Shown here one piece after another: positions 4,994 to 10,872 of a stretch of DNA of 10,872 nucleotides (positions within the stretch are counted from its first letter, which is position 1; the number at the start of each line of letters is the position of its first letter). The position numbers and the translations under genes are program-made. Source of the DNA: CAZNVB01 sp964651495 (GTDB lineage Bacteria > Acidobacteriota > Aminicenantia > Aminicenantales > UBA8522); NCBI GenBank assembly GCA_964651495.1, contig CAZYWP010000107.1, positions 1 through 10,872 of the forward strand, read 5' to 3'. The notes beneath the pieces were generated by a model that saw only the letters and a list, made by a program, of their open reading frames with translations, had not been told where the DNA came from and made no database searches.

Positions 4994-7264
4994 GTGAAAA
5001 AAAAGGCGCTGCGGATCACCGTGTCCGGCGTCGTCCAGGGCGTCGGGTTCCGGCCCTTCCTCTTCCGGCTGGCCGAGAGGTTCGGCTACAAGGGTTGGGT
5101 CAAGAATATCGGGTTCGGGGTCGAAATCCACCTCGAAGCAGAAAAGCCGGTCGATTTCTCCCCCTTCCTAAAAGCCCTCCGGGACGAGAAGCCCCCGCTC
5201 GCCCGGGTCGAAGACGTCAAATCCCGCCCGGCGGCCTTCCGCGGACTGCACGATTTCCGGATCAGAAAATCCCGGCCGGGCGAAAGCTTCGTCTTCATCT
5301 CCCCCGATATCTCCACGTGCCCGAACTGCCGTAACGAAATCATGGACCCGGCGGAGCGGCGGTTTCACTATCCCTTCACCAACTGCACCGACTGCGGCCC
5401 CCGTTACACCATCGTCCAATCTCTTCCCTATGACCGGCCGAAAACCACCATGGCGGGGTTTGAGATGTGCGCCGACTGCCGCCGGGAGTACGAAGACCCG
5501 CAGGACCGGCGGTATCATGCCCAGCCCATCGCCTGTCCGGCCTGCGGCCCCAGCCTCACCCTGAAGGACGCCGCGACCGGAAAAAACCTGCCCGGCGGCA
5601 TTGAGGAAGCGGCGGCGCTGATTAATAGAGGAAAGATCCTGGCCGTCAAGGGTCTCGGCGGGTTTCACCTCGTCTGCGACCCGTTCCACGGCGGGGCGCT
5701 TCGCCGCCTCCGCCGCAGCAAGGAGAGAAAGATGAAACCGCTGGCCCTGATGGCCCGGGACCTCGAGACCATCGGTCGGTATGCCCGGGTCAGCCCGGCC
5801 GAACGCCGCGAGCTGCTCTCCCCTAGCCGGCCGATCGTCCTCCTTAAAAAGAGGAAAGACATCCCTCTTATCGCTCCCCATCTCGACGAGGTCGGAATCA
5901 TGCTGCCTTACACGCCCCTCCATCACCTCCTCCTGGAACGACTCGGCCTCGTCGTCGCCACGAGCTCGAACCCAAAGGACGCGCCCATTGCCAAGGACGA
6001 AAAGGAAGGGATTGCCGGCCTGGGCGATTTCATCCTCACCCACGACCGGCCGATCCAGAGCCGGGCCGACGACTCGGTTATGAAGGTCGTCGACGGCCGG
6101 CCGCTGTTCCTGCGCCGGGCCCGTGGCTATGTTCCATACCCCCAGCGAGTTCCCAGGGAGCTCGAGGTTCCCGAACATGTTCTGGCCCTCGGCGGCGAAC
6201 TCAAAGACACCGTCTCGGTCTATAAAAACGGCTATGTCATCACCAGTCAGTTTCTGGGCGACCTCGACGAGTACCGAAATTATCGCTACTTTGAAGAGAC
6301 CATCGCCCACCTGACGCGGCTGTTCGACGTCCGTCCCGGGGTCGTGGTCTCCGACCTCCATCCGGACTTCCGCACCACGCGCTATGCCCGGAAGTCGGGA
6401 TTGCTCCATTTCCAGGTCCAGCACCATTACGCCCACGTCCTGGCCGTGCTCCTGGAGCACGGAATCGCGCCCGGGAAAAAAGTCCTCGGCATCTCGCTCG
6501 ACGGCTACGGCTACGGAGAGGACGGGTCGGCATGGGGAGGGGAATTCCTGCTGGCCGATTATACCTCTTTCACCAGGGTCGCCCATCTTGACCCGGTTCC
6601 GCTCCCCGGAGGAGACCTGGCCGCCCGTCAGCCCTGGCGGATGGCCCTCTCCTACCTGCGGGATGCGTTCGGCGAAGAGATCCCGCCCGTGCCTGCGCTC
6701 AAAAAAATCGCCCCGACAAAGCGACGTGCCGTCCTGAACACGATGCAGGCCGGGGTTCACTCTCCTCTCACCTCGAGCTGCGGCCGGCTGTTCGACGCCG
6801 TCTCTTTTCTTACCGGGCTCGCCCCGGCGGAAGTCGAGTTCGAGGCCGAGGCGCCGATGCGGCTCGAAGCAGTGTCCGGGAAGAAACCCGGGTCTGCTTA
6901 TCCGTTCAACCTCACATCCGGCCCCCTTCCCTGGCGGATCTCCTTTGCGCCCGCCATACGCCAGATCGTCATGGATTCGGAGGCCGGTGTTCCCGCAACC
7001 AAGATCGGGTCAAAATTTCACTCCAGCCTGGCCGGGGCGATCGCCGCCGCGGCTCAAAAATGCAGGGAAGAATTCGGCGTCGATACGGTGGCGCTGGTAG
7101 GCGGCGTCTTCCTCAACCGGATCCTGCTCGAGCGGACGACCGCGCTGCTGAGTCAACTCGAGTTTACAGTGCTCCGGCCGCAGCAGTATTCCCCCAACGA
7201 TGAATCGATTTCCCTGGGCCAGGTCGCCTATGCCCTGGCGAAATTGAAAAACCTCAAGAAATAG
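4994..7264 (+). CDS. hypF: HypF carbamoyltransferase, [NiFe]-hydrogenase maturation
   Basis: HypF converts carbamoyl phosphate to a carbamoyl-adenylate and passes the carbamoyl group to the C-terminal cysteine of HypE, where it becomes the cyanide ligand of the [NiFe]-hydrogenase iron. It acts in the cytoplasm. At 756 residues it has normal length and all domains. The acylphosphatase-like domain is at about 5-92 (VSGVVQGVGFRPF). Two zinc fingers use Cys109/112/131/134 and Cys159/162/181/184. A YrdC-like domain spans about 200-385 (VKGLGGFHLVCD, LPYTPLHHLL). The C-terminal Kae1-like domain spans about 395-750 (HHYAH 477-481, SLDGYGYGEDGSAWGGEF, VALVGGVFLNR). The GTG at 4994 is the only start that keeps the acylphosphatase motif, but its ribosome site is poor: AAGG (4975-4978) is better spaced for a three-codon ATG-GAC-TGA at 4984. 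No hypABCDE or hydrogenase gene is in the window. Its stop overlaps the converging gene. Confidence 0.97.
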   Translation: MKKKALRITVSGVVQGVGFRPFLFRLAERFGYKGWVKNIGFGVEIHLEAEKPVDFSPFLKALRDEKPPLARVEDVKSRPAAFRGLHDFRIRKSRPGESFVFISPDISTCPNCRNEIMDPAERRFHYPFTNCTDCGPRYTIVQSLPYDRPKTTMAGFEMCADCRREYEDPQDRRYHAQPIACPACGPSLTLKDAATGKNLPGGIEEAAALINRGKILAVKGLGGFHLVCDPFHGGALRRLRRSKERKMKPLALMARDLETIGRYARVSPAERRELLSPSRPIVLLKKRKDIPLIAPHLDEVGIMLPYTPLHHLLLERLGLVVATSSNPKDAPIAKDEKEGIAGLGDFILTHDRPIQSRADDSVMKVVDGRPLFLRRARGYVPYPQRVPRELEVPEHVLALGGELKDTVSVYKNGYVITSQFLGDLDEYRNYRYFEETIAHLTRLFDVRPGVVVSDLHPDFRTTRYARKSGLLHFQVQHHYAHVLAVLLEHGIAPGKKVLGISLDGYGYGEDGSAWGGEFLLADYTSFTRVAHLDPVPLPGGDLAARQPWRMALSYLRDAFGEEIPPVPALKKIAPTKRRAVLNTMQAGVHSPLTSSCGRLFDAVSFLTGLAPAEVEFEAEAPMRLEAVSGKKPGSAYPFNLTSGPLPWRISFAPAIRQIVMDSEAGVPATKIGSKFHSSLAGAIAAAAQKCREEFGVDTVALVGGVFLNRILLERTTALLSQLEFTVLRPQQYSPNDESISLGQVAYALAKLKNLKK

Positions 7265-8048
7265 GACCGTCCCCTATTTTTTCAGGCTTTGTTTCTTCGC
7301 CCTCTTCTTCGGTCCTGTCAAGGGCGACCTTGAACCCCCCGACGATCGAGGCGATGCCGTTGAACAAGAGGGCTTCGAGATACCCGAGCCCGGCCAGGAG
7401 AATAAACCCCACCAGACCTCCGAGCGCGGCAAAAATAATCCCCCCCATCAACGTTCCGTGCAGCGTGGCCAGGAACTCCGGCAGCCTCTCGGCCAATCCC
7501 GAGAAGTAGCCTGACGCCCCGGCAAAGGCGCCGCTGATGACCCCTAAAATGAGGCCGGTTCCGCCGGTGAAGATCGACAGGGAGACCGGGTTGAGCCGGC
7601 GAAAAACGAAGTTCTCGCGTTCCCTTCCCTTGAACAGTTCCGCTTCGTCAAAGGCGGGAGCCTCGGCCTGAGGACTGCAAGCCGGGCATTTCTGGTAAAC
7701 GCTTTCGAGTTTCGCTCCGCACTTCGGGCAGGCGGCTTCTTTCTCCTTCAGGCTTTCGCCGCAGCGTTCGCAGTACTCTCCTCCGGCCTTGTTCTCCAGG
7801 CCGCAGGCGAAGCACTTGACCTTCTTGATTTCCTCGGAGACCGGCGGCGCCGCCTGGACCCACTCCTTGCCGTCGAAAAAGTACCACTTCCCGGTCTGGG
7901 CGCCGATCATCCAGAAGTGGTCCCGGCTGTCCCGGATGCGCAGTTTTTTAAGCTGATCGATGAACTCGCGGCGCGAGATCTCCCGCTCCCGGAACTGCCG
8001 GCGCAAGACCTGGAACGAGGTTTCGACGTCCCTGAACTGGCTGTTCAT
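7254..8048 (-). CDS. Zinc-ribbon membrane protein with DUF3566-like C-terminus, function unknown
   Basis: This 264-residue protein has three parts. Residues 1-68 form a charged helical start and a Trp-rich segment (DHFWMIGAQTGKWYFFDGKEW) resembling GYF_2-type domains. Two zinc ribbons follow, with Cys79/82/93/96 and Cys107/110/121/124, each CxxC-x10-CxxC. Residues about 150-244 hold two Gly-rich membrane segments (about 155-180 and 198-237), ending in a stretch (FNGIASIVGGFKVAL) like the end of DUF3566 membrane proteins. The C-terminal tail is acidic. The ATG at 8048 is preceded by AAGGAAAG at good spacing. The gene runs against hypF and overlaps it by 11 bp, so the last residues (IGDGPIS) are encoded within the hypF terminator hairpin. 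Zinc ribbons suggest a protein- or nucleic-acid-binding role at the membrane; the actual function cannot be told. Confidence 0.82.
   Translation of the reverse strand: MNSQFRDVETSFQVLRRQFREREISRREFIDQLKKLRIRDSRDHFWMIGAQTGKWYFFDGKEWVQAAPPVSEEIKKVKCFACGLENKAGGEYCERCGESLKEKEAACPKCGAKLESVYQKCPACSPQAEAPAFDEAELFKGRERENFVFRRLNPVSLSIFTGGTGLILGVISGAFAGASGYFSGLAERLPEFLATLHGTLMGGIIFAALGGLVGFILLAGLGYLEALLFNGIASIVGGFKVALDRTEEEGEETKPEKIGDGPIS
7259..7282 (+). terminator. Rho-independent terminator candidate at the hypF stop codon
   Basis: AAATAGG (7259-7265) pairs with CCTATTT (7273-7279) around a 7-nt loop, and the T-run extends to 7282. The hypF stop codon (7262-7264) is in the left arm. It is well placed to stop hypF transcription from running antisense into the converging zinc-ribbon gene. 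The stem is AT-rich, and the opposite direction lacks a clear T-run. Confidence 0.48.
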
Positions 8049-8084
8049 CGTCTTTCCTTATAAATCATTTATTTTCAACGATAT

Positions 8085-8115
8085 AAAAGCCAGCCGCGCG
8101 GCGCCCCGGGCGGCT
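8085..8115 (-). terminator. Terminator candidate after the M50 peptidase gene
   Basis: On the - strand AGCCGC (8115-8110) pairs with GCGGCT (8097-8092) around a very GC-rich 12-nt loop that can pair further. Then come G, GC and TTTT (8088-8085). It sits in the 170-bp gap between the M50 stop and the zinc-ribbon start and would separate their transcripts. The T-run is short. Confidence 0.4.
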
Positions 8116-8183
8116 GACGAAAACTTGTGCAAAACGTCATATCTGCAAGCAACTGCGAAATTTGGCCTCCGAAAATCAGCCAC

Positions 8184-8204
8184 TTTTCCACAGCATTTCC
8201 ACAG
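8184..8204 (+). other. Tandem DnaA-box-like motifs in the 8049-8218 intergenic gap
   Basis: TTTTCCACAG (8184-8193) and ATTTCCACAG (8195-8204) are direct repeats with 11-bp spacing, about one helical turn. TTTTCCACA is one base from the DnaA consensus TTATCCACA. The same gap also holds TTGTGCAAAA twice, at 8125-8134 and 8208-8217. No dnaA, dnaN or other replication-initiation gene lies nearby, so an origin is unlikely; protein-binding sites or chance are more probable. Confidence 0.3.
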
Positions 8205-8218
8205 TTTTTGTGCAAAAG

Positions 8219-9151
8219 TTAAAGGCCCCATTGCCGCACCAAATCGATCAGGCTGTACCCCTTGATCGGCGCAGGGATGAACGACAGAATGAAGATGCCC
8301 ACGACGGCCGCGCCGAGCACCCGTCGCCAGGCGGAAAGCGGCTCGCTCTCGTCGATGACGCGCGGGTGTTTCAAGCCCAGGAGCAGGATGACGAGCGCCC
8401 AGACAATCCAGCCCACCCAGAAAAAAATTCCCATGACGATGAAGACGCCCAGGAACAGCTTGGCCAGCGGCCTGGACTTCTGCCCGATGAGCGCGTAGGA
8501 GACATGCCCGCCGTCGAGCTGTCCCACCGGAAACAAGTTGAAGGCCGTGACCAGAATTCCCACCCAGCCGGCAAACGCGATCGGGTGGATGAACAGGTCG
8601 CTCTCTGCCGCCGCCCCCCGGAACAGGATGCCGCCAATCAGCCTGAGCAGGAGCGGCTCGCCAAACACGAACGTATCTTCGCGGGGAATCGCGGGCACGA
8701 TTTTGGACAGAGAGAGGCCGTAGATCACGGCCGGAAGGGAGAGGAGAAATCCGGTGAGCGGACCGGAGACGCCGATATCAAAAAGCTGCTTTTTCCTGGT
8801 GATCGGGGACTTGATCTTGATGAAGGCGCCAAGCGTGCCGATGAGGGTCGGCGCCGGGATAAAGAACGGCAGGGTGGCTTCTATCCGGTAATAGCGGCAG
8901 GTCAGATAATGGCCCATTTCGTGCCCCAGCAGGATGACGATCAGGACGGCGGCGTAGACCAGGCTCAGGCTGATCACCGCCGGGTCGGTGAACATCTGGG
9001 TAGACAACACGAACTGGGAATCTCCGGTCAGCTGTTCCGAATAGATATAGCTGACGCTCCAGGTGAGCCCGACGAAGAAAGCCGACAGGCAGGTGACCAG
9101 GAAAAGCAGAAGGTTGAGCCAGGGCCTGTGCGCCTTATTCTCCTCTTCCAT
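8219..9151 (-). CDS. Site-2-protease-type metallopeptidase, family M50
   Basis: This is an intramembrane zinc protease of 310 residues. Hydrophobic helices occur at about 11-35, 58-80, 125-148, 165-178, 190-208, 228-260 and 276-293. The helix at 58-80 ends in the zinc motif HEMGH (77-81). The third ligand lies in NLFPVGQLDGG (205-215), with Asp213. A re-entrant-like segment (PTLIGTLGAFIKIKSP, 101-116) and the VSGPLTGF motif (128-135) fit the EGY1/S2P-like branch rather than RseP, since there is no PDZ domain. Family members cut transmembrane segments or trim membrane proteins; the target here is unknown. The ATG at 9151 has a weak ribosome site, but a stop lies a short distance upstream in frame. 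The gene follows the ferredoxin by 76 bp and is probably on the same transcript. Upstream is a 14-codon ORF ending in TGATG overlap. Confidence 0.92.
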   Translation of the reverse strand: MEEENKAHRPWLNLLLFLVTCLSAFFVGLTWSVSYIYSEQLTGDSQFVLSTQMFTDPAVISLSLVYAAVLIVILLGHEMGHYLTCRYYRIEATLPFFIPAPTLIGTLGAFIKIKSPITRKKQLFDIGVSGPLTGFLLSLPAVIYGLSLSKIVPAIPREDTFVFGEPLLLRLIGGILFRGAAAESDLFIHPIAFAGWVGILVTAFNLFPVGQLDGGHVSYALIGQKSRPLAKLFLGVFIVMGIFFWVGWIVWALVILLLGLKHPRVIDESEPLSAWRRVLGAAVVGIFILSFIPAPIKGYSLIDLVRQWGL

Positions 9152-9195
9152 CAGCCCGATATCAAACCGGGAGCGTTCAAATCATTCCTCTTCAT
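9151..9195 (-). CDS. Possible 14-codon leader ORF coupled to the M50 gene
   Basis: ATG at 9195 opens MKRNDLNAPGLISG and stops at TGA (9153-9151), sharing one base with the M50 ATG in the arrangement TGATG. Such overlaps commonly allow reinitiation, which would help explain the weak ribosome site of the peptidase. However, the small ORF itself has no convincing Shine-Dalgarno, so it may be accidental. Confidence 0.2.
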   Translation of the reverse strand: MKRNDLNAPGLISG

Positions 9196-9227
9196 AAGCG
9201 TTGGAAGGCAACTGCTCGGACAAAAAA

Positions 9228-9479
9228 TCAGACGCCCCCCTTCAGCTTGAGGGATTTGGCCATTAACTCGTCCCTGGTCTCTTTGTGGTCGGGGTCGGGG
9301 ATGCAGGCATCGGTCGGGCAGACGGCGGCGCACTGGGAGGCATCAAAGTGCCCTACGCACTCGGTGCATTTCGCGGGGTCGATGATGTAGATCTCATCGC
9401 CGGCGGTAATCGCCTGGTTCGGGCATTCGGGCTCGCACGCTCCGCAGTTGATGCACTCATCGGTGATCTTATAGGCCAT
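9228..9479 (-). CDS. 2[4Fe-4S] ferredoxin, YfhL/Allochromatium-like
   Basis: This small cytoplasmic electron carrier has 83 residues. Cluster-binding cysteines are Cys9, Cys12, Cys15 and Cys19-Pro in the first motif. The second motif has Cys38, Cys41, Cys50 and Cys54-Pro, with the widened eight-residue gap between its second and third cysteines that marks the YfhL/Alvin type. These ferredoxins often have very low-potential clusters. An additional cysteine (Cys59) follows the second motif, and a charged tail (KETRDELMAKSLKLK) ends the protein. The ATG at 9479 is preceded by AGGAGGAA at good spacing, the best ribosome site on this strand, and a strong-looking promoter lies just upstream. The M50 gene follows downstream. 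The redox partner cannot be told from the window. Confidence 0.95.
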   Translation of the reverse strand: MAYKITDECINCGACEPECPNQAITAGDEIYIIDPAKCTECVGHFDASQCAAVCPTDACIPDPDHKETRDELMAKSLKLKGGV

Positions 9480-9509
9480 AGAGTTCCTCCTGAATGGACT
9501 TGAAGATTA

Positions 9510-9537
9510 ATTATATATTTTTTTCCTCAATTTACAA
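9510..9537 (-). promoter_or_regulatory. Sigma-70-type promoter for the ferredoxin gene
   Basis: On the - strand TTGTAA (9537-9532) and a perfect TATAAT (9515-9510) are separated by 16 bp in a very AT-rich gap. Transcription would start near 9503, leaving a leader of about 24 nt that contains the ribosome site. It is placed between the TPR gene and the ferredoxin, so the ferredoxin can be transcribed independently. Confidence 0.55.
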
Positions 9538-9544
9538 CCGGAGC

Positions 9545-10201
9545 TCAGAGGCCGGATTCTAGCTTCCGGGCTTTCCCCGAAGCGTCAAACCCGTAATAGG
9601 ACTGGGGGAAGTCCTCCTGGATTTTTTTATAGACCGCCACGGCTTCCTTCATCTCACCCTTCCCTTCCAGCGCTTCGGCCTTATGGAAAAGGATGACATC
9701 GAGGCCGTAGTCCTTCGGATTTTCCTTAAAGATTTGATCGTAGATGGCGATCGCCTTGTCGTATTCTTTCTCGCGGCTGAGAATCTGGGCGAGGAGGTCT
9801 TGCGCCTGGTAGTGGATGAAGTCTTTCGCCCCGTCTCCGACCTTCGCCAGGGCGGCCTTGGCCTTCTCCAGGTCTCCCTGTTCGACCCAGTGGGTGGCGG
9901 TGAGGACATAGGCCAGCCGGGCGAACTTCCCTTTTCCGGCCAGGTTTTCCATCTCGACCAGGTTTTCCGGCTTGGTGTTCAGGTTGGAGCGGAGATCGAG
10001 AAGCCGGGTGACCATCCGGCTTTCCTTCTTGACGTTATTGGCCTGGATCAGCCGCAGACCGGCGTAGAGCAGGGCGATAAAGGCAACGGCGGCCGCGGCG
10101 ATGATCATTTCCCTGCTACGCTTCTGGACGAAGCGGAAAATCTTGGTTAGGGTGCTGACGAATTCGTCTTCTTTGAGCTGCTTTTTTATGACTCTTTTCA
10201 T
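9545..10201 (-). CDS. Membrane-anchored TPR protein, YfgM-like
   Basis: This is a 218-residue protein with a basic cytoplasmic N-terminus (about 1-31), one membrane helix (about 32-52, MIIAAAAVAFIALLYAGLRL) and an exported domain of helical repeats. TPR-like pairs are visible at about 96-123 (ARLAYVLTATHWVEQGDLEKA), 130-161 (AQDLLAQILSREKEYDKAIAIY) and 167-200 (ILFHKAEALEGKGEMKEAVAVY). Size and topology match YfgM (TPR_21 domain), which in enterobacteria associates with the SecYEG translocon and periplasmic chaperones. Sharing that role is an inference from the family. The ATG at 10201 is preceded by AGGAG with six bases between. It follows the receiver gene by 88 bp, with a candidate terminator in the gap. 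Confidence 0.87.
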   Translation of the reverse strand: MKRVIKKQLKEDEFVSTLTKIFRFVQKRSREMIIAAAAVAFIALLYAGLRLIQANNVKKESRMVTRLLDLRSNLNTKPENLVEMENLAGKGKFARLAYVLTATHWVEQGDLEKAKAALAKVGDGAKDFIHYQAQDLLAQILSREKEYDKAIAIYDQIFKENPKDYGLDVILFHKAEALEGKGEMKEAVAVYKKIQEDFPQSYYGFDASGKARKLESGL

Positions 10202-10252
10202 CGGAGGCTCCTGGTCGAGGAATAGGGCTTACTTTTTACCATATTCCCCCTA

Positions 10253-10288
10253 AAAAAGCCAAGACAAACGCCCGGCGCACGAAGGGCG
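10253..10288 (-). terminator. Terminator candidate after the receiver gene
   Basis: On the - strand CGCCC (10288-10284) pairs with GGGCG (10273-10269) around a 10-nt loop. The following sequence is TTTGTCTTGGC and then six T (10258-10253). The T-run is displaced from the stem by 11 nt, which weakens the call. It may reduce read-through from the receiver into the TPR gene. Confidence 0.35.
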
Positions 10289-10289
10289 A

Positions 10290-10667
10290 TCAACTCTGCG
10301 GGCCGGCTAGATATTTCCTGATCTCGTTCAGGAGCTTAACGCGGTTATAAGGTTTCGCCAGGGAAGACGTGACGTCTTTCCGCTGCCGCGTTTTTTCTTC
10401 CTGCTCCGAGATCAAAACGGACAGGAAAATGATCGGAATATTCTTCGTCCTCGGGTCTTTTCTCAGGGCATCGGCCACTTCTCCGCCGTCCATATCGGGC
10501 ATCATGATATCCAGGATAATGAGGCTCGGGGAACGCTCCTGGGCCAGCTTGATCGCTTCCTTGCCGCTGGGAGTCGAGTAAGGTGCGTAGCCGGCGTTGG
10601 TCAGCGTCGTTTTCAGCATGTTCTGGGTGATGATATCGTCATCCACGACCAGGATTTCCTTCTTCAT
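10290..10667 (-). CDS. Stand-alone response-regulator receiver (CheY-like)
   Basis: The protein is a single receiver domain of 125 residues with no output domain. The acidic pocket is Asp9-Asp10-Asp11 (LVVDDD), the phosphorylated residue is Asp53 (IILDIMMPDMDG), the switch Ser is Ser83 (IIFLSVL), and the conserved Lys-Pro is Lys105-Pro106 (LAKPY). All residues needed for phosphotransfer are present, so it should be active. It would receive phosphate from a histidine kinase and act by binding a partner in the cytoplasm. No kinase, CheB/CheR or flagellar gene lies in the window, so the partner is unknown. The ATG at 10667 has a purine-rich upstream run (GAGGAGAGAG) a little farther away than ideal. 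Confidence 0.95.
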   Translation of the reverse strand: MKKEILVVDDDIITQNMLKTTLTNAGYAPYSTPSGKEAIKLAQERSPSLIILDIMMPDMDGGEVADALRKDPRTKNIPIIFLSVLISEQEEKTRQRKDVTSSLAKPYNRVKLLNEIRKYLAGPQS

Positions 10668-10707
10668 ATCTGCACTCTCTCCTCAAATTTTTAAATTTGG
10701 CTTATTC

Positions 10708-10737
10708 ATGATACCTGAAAATCGCGCCGGTTGCCAG
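10708..10737 (-). promoter_or_regulatory. Candidate promoter for the receiver gene
   Basis: On the - strand CTGGCA (10737-10732) and TATCAT (10713-10708) are 18 bp apart, matching the sigma-70 hexamers at 4/6 and 5/6. The start would be near 10701, with a leader of about 33 nt that includes an AAATTT-AAA-AATTT stretch. It lies between the tRNA and the receiver, allowing separate transcription. Confidence 0.35.
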
Positions 10738-10819
10738 GCTTTTCGATTTGGCCCTGTTGTTCGACACGAAATTGCGCGAAGCTTTGTTAGATTCCATCTA
10801 CGCCGAAAATCAGCGGAAG

Positions 10820-10872
10820 TGCCCCTGGCCGGACTCGAACCAGCGACACAGGGATTAGGAATCCCTTGCTCT
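10820..10872 (-). tRNA. tRNA-Arg (anticodon CCU), 5' part beyond the window
   Basis: Reading the - strand, the last base pairs of the D arm (GAGC) are followed by an anticodon arm with stem AGGGA/TCCCT and loop TTCCTAA, giving anticodon CCT (10859-10857), which reads AGG. A short variable region and a T arm (GCTGG-TTCGAGT-CCGGC) follow, then the 3' acceptor strand CAGGGGC (10827-10821) and discriminator A (10820). The next bases are CTTCC, so CCA is not encoded and must be added afterwards. The acceptor 5' strand and most of the D arm lie past the right edge. Confidence 0.92.

Noticed and set aside
5168..6760. Long - strand open frame of 530 codons opposite hypF
   Set aside because: hypF is unambiguous across the whole stretch, and the antisense frame is an effect of high GC at third positions. 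It has no recognisable motif.
8084..8217. Possible replication origin
   Set aside because: Only two imperfect DnaA-box-like motifs are present, without an AT-rich unwinding region or dnaA/dnaN/gidA neighbours.
8162..9250. Long + strand open frame of 362 codons opposite the M50 peptidase
   Set aside because: It is the antisense of a clear membrane protease with HExxH and LDGG motifs. The + strand product is a string of Asp, Gln, Arg, His and Gly typical of antisense to hydrophobic codons, with no ribosome site.

Overview
The window looks like a chromosomal segment of a GC-rich, Gram-negative (diderm) anaerobe or facultative anaerobe. It encodes a secreted beta-barrel protein, a secreted zinc carboxypeptidase, the [NiFe]-hydrogenase maturation protein HypF, the iron-sulfur queuosine enzyme QueH and a 2[4Fe-4S] ferredoxin. 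The protein style and the abundant palindromic intergenic repeats recall Candidatus Aminicenantes/Acidobacteriota or deltaproteobacterial-type genomes. This assignment is an inference from general resemblance, not from a marker gene.

Left half, + strand (1-7264). A possible C-terminal gene fragment (3-134) is followed at once by a perfect 22-bp inverted repeat (135-156 and 195-216). That repeat ends just before the Shine-Dalgarno of an outer-membrane beta-barrel protein (230-1516). Next come an M14A zinc carboxypeptidase with a signal peptide (1597-2904), a membrane-anchored coiled-coil protein of unknown function (3167-4030), queH (4287-4946) and hypF (4994-7264). Nearly every gap in this half, and the 3' end of queH, carries C-rich/G-rich palindromic repeat modules. 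The largest is a palindrome of about 155 bp at 4072-4227.

Right half, - strand (7254-10872). Reading with transcription from the right edge: a partial tRNA-Arg(CCU), a stand-alone CheY-like receiver (10667-10290), a YfgM-like membrane-anchored TPR protein (10201-9545), a ferredoxin (9479-9228), a site-2-protease-type M50 metallopeptidase (9151-8219) and a zinc-ribbon membrane protein (8048-7254). The last gene converges on hypF with an 11-bp overlap at the stop codons. Candidate promoters lie upstream of the ferredoxin and the receiver, and candidate terminators follow the receiver, the M50 peptidase and hypF.

Working relationships. The barrel and the carboxypeptidase are both exported and may share a transcript. 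queH and hypF are 47 bp apart in the same direction, but their pathways (tRNA queuosine and hydrogenase cyanide-ligand synthesis) are unrelated. Ferredoxin and M50 peptidase probably form one transcript. I see no CRISPR array, prophage, integrase, transposase gene, toxin-antitoxin pair or defence system. The most unusual content is non-coding: the 22-bp inverted repeat abutting a ribosome binding site, the mosaic repeat family including a copy that has become the C-terminal tail of QueH, and paired DnaA-box-like motifs at 8184-8204.
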